A stretch of 64,000 bases of DNA from JAAYED01 sp040772225 (GCA_040772225.1 JAXGYO010000002.1:744001-808000); one strand, 5' to 3'. Shown: positions 10,287 through 19,925, counted from the first letter of the stretch. Notes: generated by a model not told the origin, from the sequence alone. Translations and numbers: made by a program.

Positions 10287-11619
10287 GGTTGCGTCCCATG
10301 GCAGGGGTGATCTGTGGCCGCAACTCGCCCGCCGCGATCATGCGCGCAACCAGCCGCTCGCGCAGCTCGTCTCTTACTGAAGCCAGCTTTGGATCAGACA
10401 CGAGATTGTTCTGCTCATAGGGATCGGCCTGCAGATCATAGAGGTACTGCTCCTCGTACTGCGCAGCCGACGCATCGGCCCAGCCATTCCCGTCAGGCGC
10501 GGTAACGCCATATTTCCACCGGTCGGTCCTCACCGCACGCCCCACCTGGGATTCGCTGACCTGCACAAACACGTCATCAGGCCAGTCAGCCGCTTTCCCG
10601 GAAATCAATGGGAGAAGGCTGCGTCCGTCATAGTGCGCGGGGACCGGCGTTCCCGCCAGGGACAGAACCGTTGGCGGAAGATCCACCAGAGACACGAGAT
10701 CCTCGACAACGGAACCTGCCGGCAAGCCGGGGCCGCACGCCACCATCGGCACCCGAATCGAGGCCTCGTGGCATGAGCGCTTGTACTCGGCATTCCTCGT
10801 ACGGAAGTGGGATCCGTGGTCGCTGGTATAGATGATGATCGTGTTATCAGCCATCCCGAGCGTTTCCAACTCGGCCCGTATCCGGCCCAGGTTTTCGTCG
10901 ATATTGGCACAGATCCCATAATAGTCCGGCAGATTGGTCTGCCAGTCCCCCTGGTGATGCTCTACCAGATCGGGAGGAACAGTATACTCAGTATAGCGTT
11001 GTGCATAGCCCTCAGGCGCCACATAGCGGTTAAGGTTGTTCTGGTGATGGGGCTCTAGATATGACAGGAATAGGAAGAACGGGCGCTCGCCATCTCGGGA
11101 ACGCAGGTACTCGAGCACGTGGTCGGTTTGCGAGTCAACGCGAAAGCCGGTGAACGGCACAAAGGCATTATCGGCATCATAGTAGCCGCCCCCGTAAGCG
11201 GAGGAGCTAAACTCCAGGAGATCGGCGCCGAGCCAGAAATCGCGATAGCCTCCGCGCCGCTCGGCCGGCACCCACTGCGGGTCATAGATGCCTCGCCCAG
11301 CCAGGTGCCACTTGCCGATATAACCTACCTCATAGCCAGCATCCTGAAGCTCATGGGCAATCGTCCGGGTGTCCAGCGGTAAAGGGATGCCGTTGCGATA
11401 GCACCCTGTGCGCGTGGGATAGACGCCGCTCTGCAAAGTGGAACGGGCGGGGCCGCACACGGGCTGAGCAGTAAAGGCGTGCTCAAACCGCACCCCTTGC
11501 GACGCCATCGCGTCCAAATTCGGCGTCAGCCCAAGCGTGTTCCCGTAGCATCCCACGGTGTCTGCGCGCTGCTGATCTGTGAAAAAGAACAGGATATTGG
11601 GGCGATTCGAGTCTGCCAT
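10276..11619 (-). CDS. Type I sulfatase (cysteine type)
   Basis: 447 aa, full length for an S1-family sulfatase. The N-terminus NILFFFTDQQRADTVGCYG supplies metal-binding Asp residues. The formylglycine site is Cys55 in CGPAR (CxPxR), followed by STLQSGVYPTRTG, and the second signature is GKWHLAG. YTSDHGSHF carries further metal ligands. The enzyme hydrolyses sulfate esters after conversion of the Cys to formylglycine, but no maturase gene is visible in the window. There is no obvious signal peptide, so a cytoplasmic location is likely. AAAGGA lies just upstream of the ATG at 11619. The CPBP gene overlaps its 3' end. Confidence 0.9.
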   Translation of the reverse strand: MADSNRPNILFFFTDQQRADTVGCYGNTLGLTPNLDAMASQGVRFEHAFTAQPVCGPARSTLQSGVYPTRTGCYRNGIPLPLDTRTIAHELQDAGYEVGYIGKWHLAGRGIYDPQWVPAERRGGYRDFWLGADLLEFSSSAYGGGYYDADNAFVPFTGFRVDSQTDHVLEYLRSRDGERPFFLFLSYLEPHHQNNLNRYVAPEGYAQRYTEYTVPPDLVEHHQGDWQTNLPDYYGICANIDENLGRIRAELETLGMADNTIIIYTSDHGSHFRTRNAEYKRSCHEASIRVPMVACGPGLPAGSVVEDLVSLVDLPPTVLSLAGTPVPAHYDGRSLLPLISGKAADWPDDVFVQVSESQVGRAVRTDRWKYGVTAPDGNGWADASAAQYEEQYLYDLQADPYEQNNLVSDPKLASVRDELRERLVARMIAAGELRPQITPAMGRNHGR

Positions 11620-11694
11620 CTCGCATCCTTTCAGCGTTACCTACAGAAACGGAGCGGGCCAAGAGTTTCACACACTACAACTAGAAGGTCACCT

Positions 11695-12750
11695 TTACGT
11701 CACCCAGATCGGGTTCCCGAATATCCACCCCACTCGGTGGCCAGCATACCTGCGCCAGGCCTCAAAACGATAGATTCCGGGCGTTTGCGTCGCGAACTCG
11801 AGCTCCCTCCCTCTCGCCTCTTTCACCGTCTGCCCATTTCGGATCAACCGTATCTCTGCCCGCGCGGGCAGAGATACGGAGAGCCGAACCTCGCCCTTCC
11901 CTGCCAACGTCTCACCATAGGTACAGGCGAGGTCCCCACGTCTCGCGGTGAAACGGGCACCGCGGGCGGGGGCGGCGCGGTCATAGGCGACAAAACAGCG
12001 CCCCGTGGCGAGCGCATCGTATACCAGGGCTCCATCCTGTTCGCATCGTCCTGACCAGGGTTGCTCTAGCAAAAGATGCGTGTTGACCGCCGAAAAGAGA
12101 TACCGGTAGCTCAGCACTCGGCGACGGAAAGGCCCCAGCGCGTAAAGGCTTGCGTGCGCATCGGAGCCGCCGTACCCATAGTACTGGCCGCGCGTTAGGA
12201 GCGAATCCCACAGCAGCAGTGTCTCGGGATACGGCCCGCGGATCGCCAGCCGAGGCACATAGGCATATAGGAGCCCGTGCAATAACGTGTGAATGTAAGA
12301 CTTGAACTCGGACATATAGTTCCAGAGCTCGATGCCGTGCAAGCCAGTGACATCGCGATCCACCCAGTTGATTTCAGGTTCCTTGGCCCAGGCGCCGCTA
12401 TGCTCAATCGGATGGGCAATGATCGGCATTCCGCCCGCATCCCGGGCTACATCAATCACCTCCTGCAGCTGCCCGGCATGAGGTGCTAGATCCTCCCGTG
12501 CCCCAAACACCAGCAGATGATTCTCGTGAGGACGCTCGGGGCTATTAAGCTCCTGGCCTACCAGTGCCAGCACCCCGGCGTACCAGCCCTCCTGATCCGG
12601 TCGATAGACATTGTGGTCGCTGATGATGAGCACATCCACACCTGCCTCACGCGCAGCCTGCGCAATCTCTGGCACCGTGGCAGTGCCATCTGATGCCGTG
12701 GTGTGGATATGGAGATTGGCGATACGCTCCACATAGCCGCGCTCTGTCAC
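11695..12750 (-). CDS. PHP-domain metal-dependent phosphoesterase
   Basis: 351 aa. The PHP motifs are clear: NLHIHTTASDG (HxH), LIISDHNVY, a central PIIAHPIEH and a late GSDAH, which together bind two or three metal ions. PHP proteins hydrolyse phosphoesters (histidinol-phosphate, nucleotides or unknown substrates); the C-terminal 120 residues look like a beta-sandwich (SLPARAEIRLIRNGQ), a common add-on in stand-alone PHP proteins. The start is GTG at 12750 with AGGAG upstream. It sits 30 bp downstream of the flavodiiron gene on the same strand. A perfect 32-bp palindrome lies inside its coding sequence (see 11848-11879). Confidence 0.85.
   Translation of the reverse strand: MTERGYVERIANLHIHTTASDGTATVPEIAQAAREAGVDVLIISDHNVYRPDQEGWYAGVLALVGQELNSPERPHENHLLVFGAREDLAPHAGQLQEVIDVARDAGGMPIIAHPIEHSGAWAKEPEINWVDRDVTGLHGIELWNYMSEFKSYIHTLLHGLLYAYVPRLAIRGPYPETLLLWDSLLTRGQYYGYGGSDAHASLYALGPFRRRVLSYRYLFSAVNTHLLLEQPWSGRCEQDGALVYDALATGRCFVAYDRAAPARGARFTARRGDLACTYGETLAGKGEVRLSVSLPARAEIRLIRNGQTVKEARGRELEFATQTPGIYRFEAWRRYAGHRVGWIFGNPIWVT
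11848..11879. repeat. Perfect 32-bp palindrome inside the PHP gene
   Basis: Two 16-nt arms, CCGTATCTCTGCCCGC (11848-11863) and GCGGGCAGAGATACGG (11864-11879), are exact reverse complements with no spacer. It lies in the sequence encoding the C-terminal beta region of the PHP protein. In the transcript it would form a long hairpin; in DNA it could cruciform or bind a dimeric protein. Confidence 0.9.
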
Positions 12751-12780
12751 CGCGATACACTCCTGATCTGCGAGACGCGA

Positions 12781-13989
12781 CTAGCCCTGGTTGTTACCCA
12801 GCAGCGTGCGAGCAAAGCGCTCACCAAAGGCCTCACCTTCTCTCAGGGTATCCTGGGTTGGTGCCCCGGCAAACTCTAGCGTGTCCAGCCATTCCCATTT
12901 GAGCGGTTCGACGATCTGTTTGAGCTCGCGCAAGGCGCCGCCGCTCCAGCCGAAACTGCCAAAGTACGCCGCCTTGCGGTTCATCACTTTCTTGTGCACC
13001 GCGGATGCCAGCGCCTGAGACATGGGAGGGAAGAGAGAGACCTCGTAGGTGGGCGCGCCGATGATGACACCCGAGCGCGTCCACAGAGAAGGCAGGATAT
13101 AGCTAGCGTGCGTGCGCGCCACGTCAAAAATCTCCAGCGGCAACTGCGTCCGGGAGACCCCTTCGGCCACCGCGTTCATCATGCGCTCCGTGTTGCCGTA
13201 CATGGACCCATACACGAGCGTGACGCCTGGATCGGCCTGCTGTGTCGCCAGCTGTGCCCAGCGGCCATAAAGATCGATGATGTACCCCGGATTATCGCGC
13301 CAGACCAGGCCATGCGAAGGCGCCACCACATCGATCTCGAGCCCTTTGAGCTTCTCGATGGCCCGCAGCACCGGTCCGCTGAAACGCGCGACGATGTTCG
13401 TATAGTAGCGCAGCGACTCGCGCGTATAGAACGCCATGTCCGCACACTGATCGTCGAAAACGCGGCCGGGTAACGCGCCATAGCCCCCAAAGGCGTCACA
13501 GGAAAACAGCACCTTGTGCTCTGGGACGTAGGTGACCATCGTCTCTGGCCAATGGACAAAAGGCACCATATGGAACTGCAAGGTGAGCCCGCCCAGGTCC
13601 ACGGTCTCACCATCCTTGACCACACGGACACTGTCGGTCAGGCCATAATAGGAGTCCATCATGGGCGCCGCTTTGGCGCTCACCAGAAATTCGGCCCTGG
13701 TAGCCAGGCTACCGAACAGCCCTGCCGTGCCGGTATGATCAGGCTCCATGTGGTTGACAACGATATAGTCGAGTTCCGCCGGATCAATCAGATCACGCAC
13801 CTGGTCAATAAAAGCGGCAGCGTGGTGCCCCGCCGCCATATCGATGAGCGCCGTTTTCTCTCCCATCACCAGATAGCTGTTGTACGACACCCCGCCCTGT
13901 GTGATGGGCCAGACTCCCTCGAACAGGTCCGTGGTACGGTCGTTTACGCCGATCCAGTAGATGTCAGGCTTGACTTGAATTGCGGGCAC
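12781..13989 (-). CDS. Flavodiiron protein (A-type flavoprotein, FprA-like)
   Basis: 402 aa. The N-terminal metallo-beta-lactamase-like half has the diiron ligand motif HMEPDH (His80, Glu82, Asp84, His85), then HWPETMVTY, CDAFGGYG and APSHGLVW. The C-terminal half is a flavodoxin with the FMN phosphate loop YGSMYGNTE. Flavodiiron proteins reduce O2 to water or NO to N2O in the cytoplasm and protect anaerobes and microaerophiles. The length and two-domain order match the minimal class A; there is no rubredoxin fusion. The GTG start at 13989 has GGAGGGG immediately upstream. A TATAAT on the minus strand (14068-14073) may be its -10 box, although the matching -35 is weak. Confidence 0.93.
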   Translation of the reverse strand: MPAIQVKPDIYWIGVNDRTTDLFEGVWPITQGGVSYNSYLVMGEKTALIDMAAGHHAAAFIDQVRDLIDPAELDYIVVNHMEPDHTGTAGLFGSLATRAEFLVSAKAAPMMDSYYGLTDSVRVVKDGETVDLGGLTLQFHMVPFVHWPETMVTYVPEHKVLFSCDAFGGYGALPGRVFDDQCADMAFYTRESLRYYTNIVARFSGPVLRAIEKLKGLEIDVVAPSHGLVWRDNPGYIIDLYGRWAQLATQQADPGVTLVYGSMYGNTERMMNAVAEGVSRTQLPLEIFDVARTHASYILPSLWTRSGVIIGAPTYEVSLFPPMSQALASAVHKKVMNRKAAYFGSFGWSGGALRELKQIVEPLKWEWLDTLEFAGAPTQDTLREGEAFGERFARTLLGNNQG

Positions 13990-14088
13990 TTCCCCTCCGC
14001 TCGTTATGCTGTGCTGGATCCCGGACGATCCCGGGGCTCCAGCAGTATGTGGTCGCTGATCGATGTGATTATACCCCCGGCGGCGGGG

Positions 14089-16629
14089 CTAGACCACACG
14101 GGGCACGCGCGCGAGGATCTCAGACACGACCTCATAGTTGATCGTGCCCAGTTGCGCAGCCACAGCCTCGGCAGAAAGCGAGGCAGCGCCCTGTGTACCG
14201 ATCAGAACGACCTCATCGCCCTGTGTGGCCGCCGGTATATGCGTGACGTCAACCATCGTTTGGTCCATGCAGACCCTGCCAACCAGAGGGGCATGTTGGC
14301 CACGAATGAGCACATGGCCCCAGTGACGCGGGCCACGCCGGAATCCATCGGCATAACCCACCGGAATGACCGCGATGCGCATAGGTTGGCCGGCCACAAA
14401 GGTACAGCCGTAGCCGATGCAGCTGCCCGCTGGTACATCCCTGACCTGCGCCACCTGGCACTTGAAGGCCATAGCGGGCCGGTAGCCCTCCGGCAGAGGG
14501 ACCTCTGCCGAAGGCGCGAGCCCGTACAGAATGATGCCCGCGCGCACCATGTTATAGTGGCTGTCGGGCCGCCTCAGCGTTGCGGCACTGTTGGCGATGT
14601 GCACCTTACGCGGCAGCAGCCCCTGCTCGCGCAGCGTGCGCACCACTGTATCAAACAAGGCCAGCTGGCGATCCGTGTAGCCTTGATCCTCCTCGTCTGC
14701 CGCCGCCAGGTGACTGAACAGCCCTTGTGTATCCAGACCCTCCATCCCCGCCAAGTCGCGGATCAGGTCCATGACATCGGACGGCGCCAATCCCAGGCGG
14801 CCCATGCCGGTATCGACCTTGACATGCACGGCCGCAGAGTGTCCCAGGTCGCGCCCGGCCCGAGCCAGCGCCCTGGCGACATCCACTGAGAACACCGTAG
14901 AGACGATGTCATGGCGCACGGCCTCACGCGCCTGCCAGGCGGGCGTAAATCCCAGATTGAGAATCGGGGCGTCGATGCCAGCGTCGCGGAGTTCGATGCC
15001 CTCGCCAAGGCACGCCACTCCCAGCCATGAGGCCCCATTACGCAGTACGGTGCGTGCCACCCGCCGGGCACCGTGGCCATAGGCGTCCGCCTTGAGTACG
15101 GCCATAAGCTCGACACCCGGCGCCAGCAGTGACGCCGTCTGGCGTGTATTACCCGCGATGGCTGCAAGATCGATCTCCACCCAGGTCGGGCGCCCGGGGC
15201 GGCGCAGCTCGATAGCCTGCCAGCCCCTGTTTTGACGTGCAAGCCTCGCGGCGGCCTCTTCGGGATGCGCCATCAGTCCGCGCGTCACATTCTCCAGCCG
15301 CGCCGAAGCGCTGCCCTTGATCAGGACGGCATCGCCGGCGCCGATCTCGCTGAGGACAGACCCGACGATCTCAGCATCTGCATAGCTCACCTGAACGGCA
15401 CTGGATGGCATACCGACCCGTTGCGCCTCGCCAGCCGCCAGCGCCGCGAGATCGCCCTTGGTGACCAATCGATCCGCGACCCCGGCAACACTGGAGCCTA
15501 TCCGTCTATGCCACTCCTCAGACTGGGGCCCCAGATCTGCCATCTCCCCCATGATCACCCAACGCCGCCGTGCCGGCAGAGCAGACAGCGTGCTCAAAGC
15601 TGCCTCAAAGGACTCTGGGCTGGCATTGAAAGTATCATCGAGAAGCACGCTGCCGTTATATCCGGCAACGGGAGACAGCCTGCCCGGCAAGGCGCTCGCT
15701 CCAAGCAGCCCCTGGGCGATGGCAGCGGGCTCGAGCCCATACTCACGCCCGACCGCATAGGCGAACATCATCGTGTACGCATGATGTTGTCCGGTCCACG
15801 GGATCCTCAGCGCAATCTCACTCCCGCCATCGTGAAGGGTACAGACGGTGCCCGTGAGCCCGGTTGAGACCGCATCCGCCCAGTACGTGTTTTCCCTGTT
15901 CAGGCCAATGGTGATCACCCGGCAGCGGCACTGCTCCGCCATCGCCAGGACGCGGGCATCGTCTCCATTGAGTACCGCGAGCCCTTCGGGGGGCAGTGCC
16001 TGAACCAGTCGCACCTTTTCTGCTGCGATGTTCTCCAGGCCGCCGAGATCGGCAACGTGGCTGTGACCGACGCGGGTGACCACGCCTACCCGTGGGTGTG
16101 CCAGAGCCGCCAGCTCCTTGATCTCATCGAGGCTGTCGCTGGCCATCTCCAGGACGGCCAATCTCTCACCGGCCAGCCGCCCCAGCGCGATCGGGAGACC
16201 ATAGCGCCCATTAAAGCTGCCCTGGTTCTTGAATACAGGCTCACGCTCAGCCAACACGGCGGCGATCGCTTCCTTGGTGCCGCTCTTGCCCACGCTGCCG
16301 GTGATGCCGATCACCTCGACCTGGCGACTCGCCAACACCCAGCCCGCATAGTCGAGCAGCGCTTGCTGTGTGTCATCGACCAACACCCACGACACGGCGT
16401 CAGGCCGCGGCCCGGCAGGCAGACGCTGGCACATCACGGCCACGGCACCCCTTGCAATCGCTTCATCGATAAACTCGTGTCCATCGCCGGTATCGGTCAC
16501 CACGGCAACAAAGAGCTCTCCGGGCTCGGCAAGCCGCGAATCGTAGCAAAAGCCGGCAGCCATCGCTCTAGCATCACCGGCCGCCAGCCGCCCGCCCGTC
16601 GCACAGACAAGATCAGCGATACGAATCAT
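14089..16629 (-). CDS. Bifunctional MurF ligase - alanine racemase fusion
   Basis: 846 aa, two enzymes in one chain. Residues 1 to about 460 are a Mur ligase (UDP-MurNAc-tripeptide:D-Ala-D-Ala ligase, MurF) with the ATP loop GITGSVGKSGTKE (109-121); the usual GKT is GKS here. The C-terminal part is alanine racemase, with the PLP lysine in AVLKADAYGHG (Lys513), the catalytic Tyr in SCIGYGCTF, and VGYADGFRRG and GRVCMDQTMVDV. The racemase makes D-Ala for the dipeptide that the MurF half attaches, so the fusion links consecutive steps of wall synthesis. Similar fusions are known in Bacteroidetes and some Chloroflexi. The ATG at 16629 is divergent from the glycosidase gene. Confidence 0.93.
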   Translation of the reverse strand: MIRIADLVCATGGRLAAGDARAMAAGFCYDSRLAEPGELFVAVVTDTGDGHEFIDEAIARGAVAVMCQRLPAGPRPDAVSWVLVDDTQQALLDYAGWVLASRQVEVIGITGSVGKSGTKEAIAAVLAEREPVFKNQGSFNGRYGLPIALGRLAGERLAVLEMASDSLDEIKELAALAHPRVGVVTRVGHSHVADLGGLENIAAEKVRLVQALPPEGLAVLNGDDARVLAMAEQCRCRVITIGLNRENTYWADAVSTGLTGTVCTLHDGGSEIALRIPWTGQHHAYTMMFAYAVGREYGLEPAAIAQGLLGASALPGRLSPVAGYNGSVLLDDTFNASPESFEAALSTLSALPARRRWVIMGEMADLGPQSEEWHRRIGSSVAGVADRLVTKGDLAALAAGEAQRVGMPSSAVQVSYADAEIVGSVLSEIGAGDAVLIKGSASARLENVTRGLMAHPEEAAARLARQNRGWQAIELRRPGRPTWVEIDLAAIAGNTRQTASLLAPGVELMAVLKADAYGHGARRVARTVLRNGASWLGVACLGEGIELRDAGIDAPILNLGFTPAWQAREAVRHDIVSTVFSVDVARALARAGRDLGHSAAVHVKVDTGMGRLGLAPSDVMDLIRDLAGMEGLDTQGLFSHLAAADEEDQGYTDRQLALFDTVVRTLREQGLLPRKVHIANSAATLRRPDSHYNMVRAGIILYGLAPSAEVPLPEGYRPAMAFKCQVAQVRDVPAGSCIGYGCTFVAGQPMRIAVIPVGYADGFRRGPRHWGHVLIRGQHAPLVGRVCMDQTMVDVTHIPAATQGDEVVLIGTQGAASLSAEAVAAQLGTINYEVVSEILARVPRVV

Positions 16630-16736
16630 CTCATGACGCCCCCGCTGTTGCGTATATCGTCATTCTACCATCTCCTATGGGTCCCCCCAAGCCTTGCCAG
16701 CCGGGAGACATCCGGCCCGTTCCAGCGCCACGATGT

Positions 16737-16765
16737 TTGTCATGGCTGTAGCCCTATGCTAGAAT
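16737..16765 (+). promoter_or_regulatory. Sigma70-type promoter for the GH18-like/GH gene
   Basis: TTGTCA (16737-16742), a 17-bp spacer and TAGAAT (16760-16765) lie in the divergent intergenic region, followed by a leader of about 110 nt before the ATG at 16884. Position and spacing fit well. Confidence 0.6.
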
Positions 16766-16883
16766 CGCCAGCGTTCCGGTTGCCATCGACAAGCCACCGG
16801 GAGAACTAGGTACTAATAGGCCGTGCGGCGCACTGCCGTCAATGGCCGTCCAGAGTGTGCAAACGAAGGGAGTCCGCGGATAC

Positions 16884-19800
16884 ATGAGTGAAAACCAGAT
16901 ACCTATAAGCGACAACGAGCCCAAGAGCGATCAGCGCGCTCCATTTTGGCAGGGCCATCTGGCCCAGTACGGACTGATCGCACTCGCCATCGCCTTGGTA
17001 ATCACCTCGCTCTGGCTACCCCCGGTTTCTTTGGGGAACCGACTGTTCCACTGGGATATCCCCAGGATCACCGCAGCCGAGGGCGGATCAGTTGTTCATT
17101 TGAGCGGTGCACGACTGGACATAGCGCCCGGCGTACTTGAGGGCGACACACGGGTGCTCATCGAGGCCATTGACGCCTCTGGCACAGCGGGTGTGTTGAC
17201 CGCGGACTCTATCGTCGCTCAGGCGCAGGGTGCAATAGTGGCCCTCCCGGACGATGAGTCCGCTCAAGCGGCTCTGAGTAGCCTTCCCCAGGGGGCGACG
17301 CTCTACAGTCCTTTCTACAGTGTCTCTACCTTCAGTGATCCGCCAGCAGCGGCTACCCTCTCTGTGCCTCTTCCGTATGAGATTCAGAACACCGCTATGG
17401 CCGATCTGTATGCGTGGGATGGACAGTCGTGGCGCTGGCTGCCCGCTCAGACCACTGCGGATGGCCTATCGATGCAGAGTGCTGGCGCTCCGCTCCCGGC
17501 GCTTTTCGCCGTTGGCACGCCTGTTGCGAGCGAACCTGCGGTTGGTGTGATCCTGCGCAGCAGCGCTACGACAGACAGTGAGCTCCCCGGGCTGATCACC
17601 GTCGAAGGATGGACTCTGGATGCCCGCGGCGCAGTGACTGGGACGGCGCCCGCGCCCGATTCGATTGCAGATGGCGGGGCACAGGTCATGGTTTCGATCT
17701 CCAATGTGCAGGACGGTGTCATCCGATCGGACCTGGTCGACAACTTGTTGATAGACGACGGCGCCATCACAGCACATGCCGAGGCGATCGCTTCGCGCGT
17801 GCAATCTGAGGGATATGATGGAGTCGAGCTGGCCTACCTGGATGCTAATCCTGATCTCCGCGGCGAGTTCACCGCCCTGGTCCGCGCCCTCGACGCAGCT
17901 CTGGGACCCGACAAGGCCCTGGCCGTCCGCGTGCCTTTCGCCCAGCGCAGTGGCGACGGGTGGGACACGGGCGGCTATGAGTGGCAATCCATCGGGGAGC
18001 TGGCGGATCTAGTGCGCATCCCGCTTCCTGCCGATCCTGCCGCCTATGGAGCAGAAGGTGACGTCGATTCGATGCTGGCCTGGGCGGTAGGGCAGATCCA
18101 GCGCTCGCGGATTCAGCTCGTCGCCTCTGCCTATTCGCACGATGCCACCGCGAGCAGCACCGCGCCGATCAGCTACGAAACGGCGCTAAACTTGCTCACG
18201 AACAACATCGAGGTTGAGAATCCGGCAGAGCTGCTGCTCCCCGGCCAGACCCTGCGCCTTGGAACGGACCCGGATAACCAGCGCACACTGGAGCTGGATG
18301 CCGATTCCCAGGTAAGCTGGTTCCAGTACCGCGATGAGTCCGGCGAGCAGCATACCGTTTGGATGGAGACCGCACGCAGCCTGGTTCGCAAGCTACAGGC
18401 AGTCAAGCGATACGGACTGAATGGCGCTCTGATCGACGGTGCGTTGGACGAGGGCAACGACGGATCCATACTGCCCCTGGTGGCAACGTGGCAGCAGGAT
18501 GAGATTCCGCCGGTGCCTGAATACACAATGCTCTGGCGGGTCCAGGACACAGAAGGCAACATGATACGCGAGGCGGTAACCTCCCTTGAGGACGCCAAAT
18601 TCGCCTGGGTTGCACCCCAGAGGCCTGGAGGCTACGAGGTCAGCGCTGCCATCTCTGATGACGGTGGCGTAACGAATCGCGGCATCGTGGCTGAGGTCGG
18701 CGTTCAGGTGCCTACGCCCACTTACACACCGACGCCAATGCCGACGGCCACGCCGGAGCCAACGGCAACCGCTGCGCCCACGCGCACGCCTGCACCCACC
18801 CCCGAAGGGGGTGAGGCCCAGGCTGCGCCCACTCCTGCCCCGACCACAGCCCCTGCTACGGGAGTGCCCGCCGCAGGCCGTGTGGGCGGCTACTTTGGTT
18901 ACGGCATCCAGGCGCACATCTACGGTGGCGATGCTCAGATCTATGGTCTGATCCAGGGCATGGGCTTTAACTGGATCAAGCAGCAGGTAGAGTGGAAGCT
19001 GGTAGAGCCTGAAAAGGGAAACTACCAGTGGGGCGACCTGGACCGCATCGTAGGTGGCGCGCGGGCCGCTGGCCTCAACGTGCTTCTCAGTGTGGTCAAG
19101 GCGCCTGCCTGGGCGCGGCCGGGCGGAGACCTTTCGGTCGAGGGACCGCCTGCTAACCCGCAGGACTTTGCCGATTTCCTGTCGGCACTGGCCACCCGTT
19201 ACCGCGGCCGTGTTCAGGCCTATGAGGTCTGGAACGAGCAGAACCTGCACTATGAGTGGGGCAATGAGCCCATCTCGGCCAGCCGTTATGTCGAACTGCT
19301 CAGGGTGTCCTTTATCGCTCTCAAGAACGCTGACCCCAGTGCCGTAGTGGTCAGCGGCGCGCCCACACCCACGGGCATGAACGATGGCGTGATCGCCATC
19401 GACGACCGTGCCTATCTTGAGCAGATGTACAAGGCGGGACTCGCCCGGTATTGCGATGCGGTGGGTGTACACCCGAGCGGCTACAACAACCCTCCGGACG
19501 CGGATTGGCGTTCGTGGAGTGATCCCAGCGCACCCACCTTCAAGGGGCATCCCAGTTTCTTCTTCCGCGGCACCATGGAGAGCTATCGTAACATCATGGT
19601 GGCGTATGGGGACGGCGGCAAGCGGCTCTGGCCGACAGAGTTCGGCTGGTCCACCTTTGAGAATCTGGGCGCCAGCGCACCAGCGGGCTACGAGTATGCC
19701 AATCACAACACAGAGGGCGAGCAGGCCGCGTGGCTGGTGACCGCCTTCCAGATGGCCCGCAACTGGGGCTGGGTAGGACCAATGTTCGTGTGGAACCTGA

Positions 19801-19910
19801 ACTTTGCGCCGGTCTCAGGCCCTGCCAACGAAAAGGCCGGGTTCGGCATCCTGCGCGCTGACTGGAGTCCCAGACCGTCCTACTCTGCGTTGCAGGCAAT
19901 GCCCAAGTAA
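16884..19910 (+). CDS. Membrane-anchored glycosidase with degenerate GH18-like domain
   Basis: 1008 aa from ATG 16884, preferred because AAGGGAG precedes it; an in-frame ATG at 16842 would add 14 residues. A short cytoplasmic tail and one membrane segment (about 28-50) lead into a beta-rich region, then a GH18-like barrel resembling YaaH-type wall hydrolases (about 240-560). Where active GH18 enzymes have DGxDxDFE this protein has DGVELAYL, so the catalytic Glu and a key Asp are missing. A Thr/Pro-rich linker (about 610-665) leads to a clan GH-A glycosidase domain with acid/base Glu785 (VWNEQN) and nucleophile Glu919 (WPTEFGW). That domain is homologous to the next gene product. Substrate unknown; cell-surface or wall polysaccharide is likely. 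Confidence 0.8.
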   Translation: MSENQIPISDNEPKSDQRAPFWQGHLAQYGLIALAIALVITSLWLPPVSLGNRLFHWDIPRITAAEGGSVVHLSGARLDIAPGVLEGDTRVLIEAIDASGTAGVLTADSIVAQAQGAIVALPDDESAQAALSSLPQGATLYSPFYSVSTFSDPPAAATLSVPLPYEIQNTAMADLYAWDGQSWRWLPAQTTADGLSMQSAGAPLPALFAVGTPVASEPAVGVILRSSATTDSELPGLITVEGWTLDARGAVTGTAPAPDSIADGGAQVMVSISNVQDGVIRSDLVDNLLIDDGAITAHAEAIASRVQSEGYDGVELAYLDANPDLRGEFTALVRALDAALGPDKALAVRVPFAQRSGDGWDTGGYEWQSIGELADLVRIPLPADPAAYGAEGDVDSMLAWAVGQIQRSRIQLVASAYSHDATASSTAPISYETALNLLTNNIEVENPAELLLPGQTLRLGTDPDNQRTLELDADSQVSWFQYRDESGEQHTVWMETARSLVRKLQAVKRYGLNGALIDGALDEGNDGSILPLVATWQQDEIPPVPEYTMLWRVQDTEGNMIREAVTSLEDAKFAWVAPQRPGGYEVSAAISDDGGVTNRGIVAEVGVQVPTPTYTPTPMPTATPEPTATAAPTRTPAPTPEGGEAQAAPTPAPTTAPATGVPAAGRVGGYFGYGIQAHIYGGDAQIYGLIQGMGFNWIKQQVEWKLVEPEKGNYQWGDLDRIVGGARAAGLNVLLSVVKAPAWARPGGDLSVEGPPANPQDFADFLSALATRYRGRVQAYEVWNEQNLHYEWGNEPISASRYVELLRVSFIALKNADPSAVVVSGAPTPTGMNDGVIAIDDRAYLEQMYKAGLARYCDAVGVHPSGYNNPPDADWRSWSDPSAPTFKGHPSFFFRGTMESYRNIMVAYGDGGKRLWPTEFGWSTFENLGASAPAGYEYANHNTEGEQAAWLVTAFQMARNWGWVGPMFVWNLNFAPVSGPANEKAGFGILRADWSPRPSYSALQAMPK

Positions 19911-19925
19911 TACACTGAACATGAT

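Noticed and set aside
13516..14889. Long open frame on the plus strand opposite the flavodiiron and MurF-Alr genes
   Set aside because: It spans two confidently assigned minus-strand genes; composition is that of antisense to GC-rich coding DNA (many His, Arg, Gln) with no motif.
16766..16860. Leader of the first glycosidase gene contains GACAAGCCACCGGG and imperfect GCCATCGAC / GTCAATGGC arms, faintly like parts of a c-di-GMP-I riboswitch
   Set aside because: The remaining conserved elements and the order of helices do not fit; the similarity is limited to a few bases.
18393..19706. Long open frame on the minus strand opposite the first glycosidase gene
   Set aside because: Antisense shadow of a well supported gene; no ribosome site or recognisable domain.
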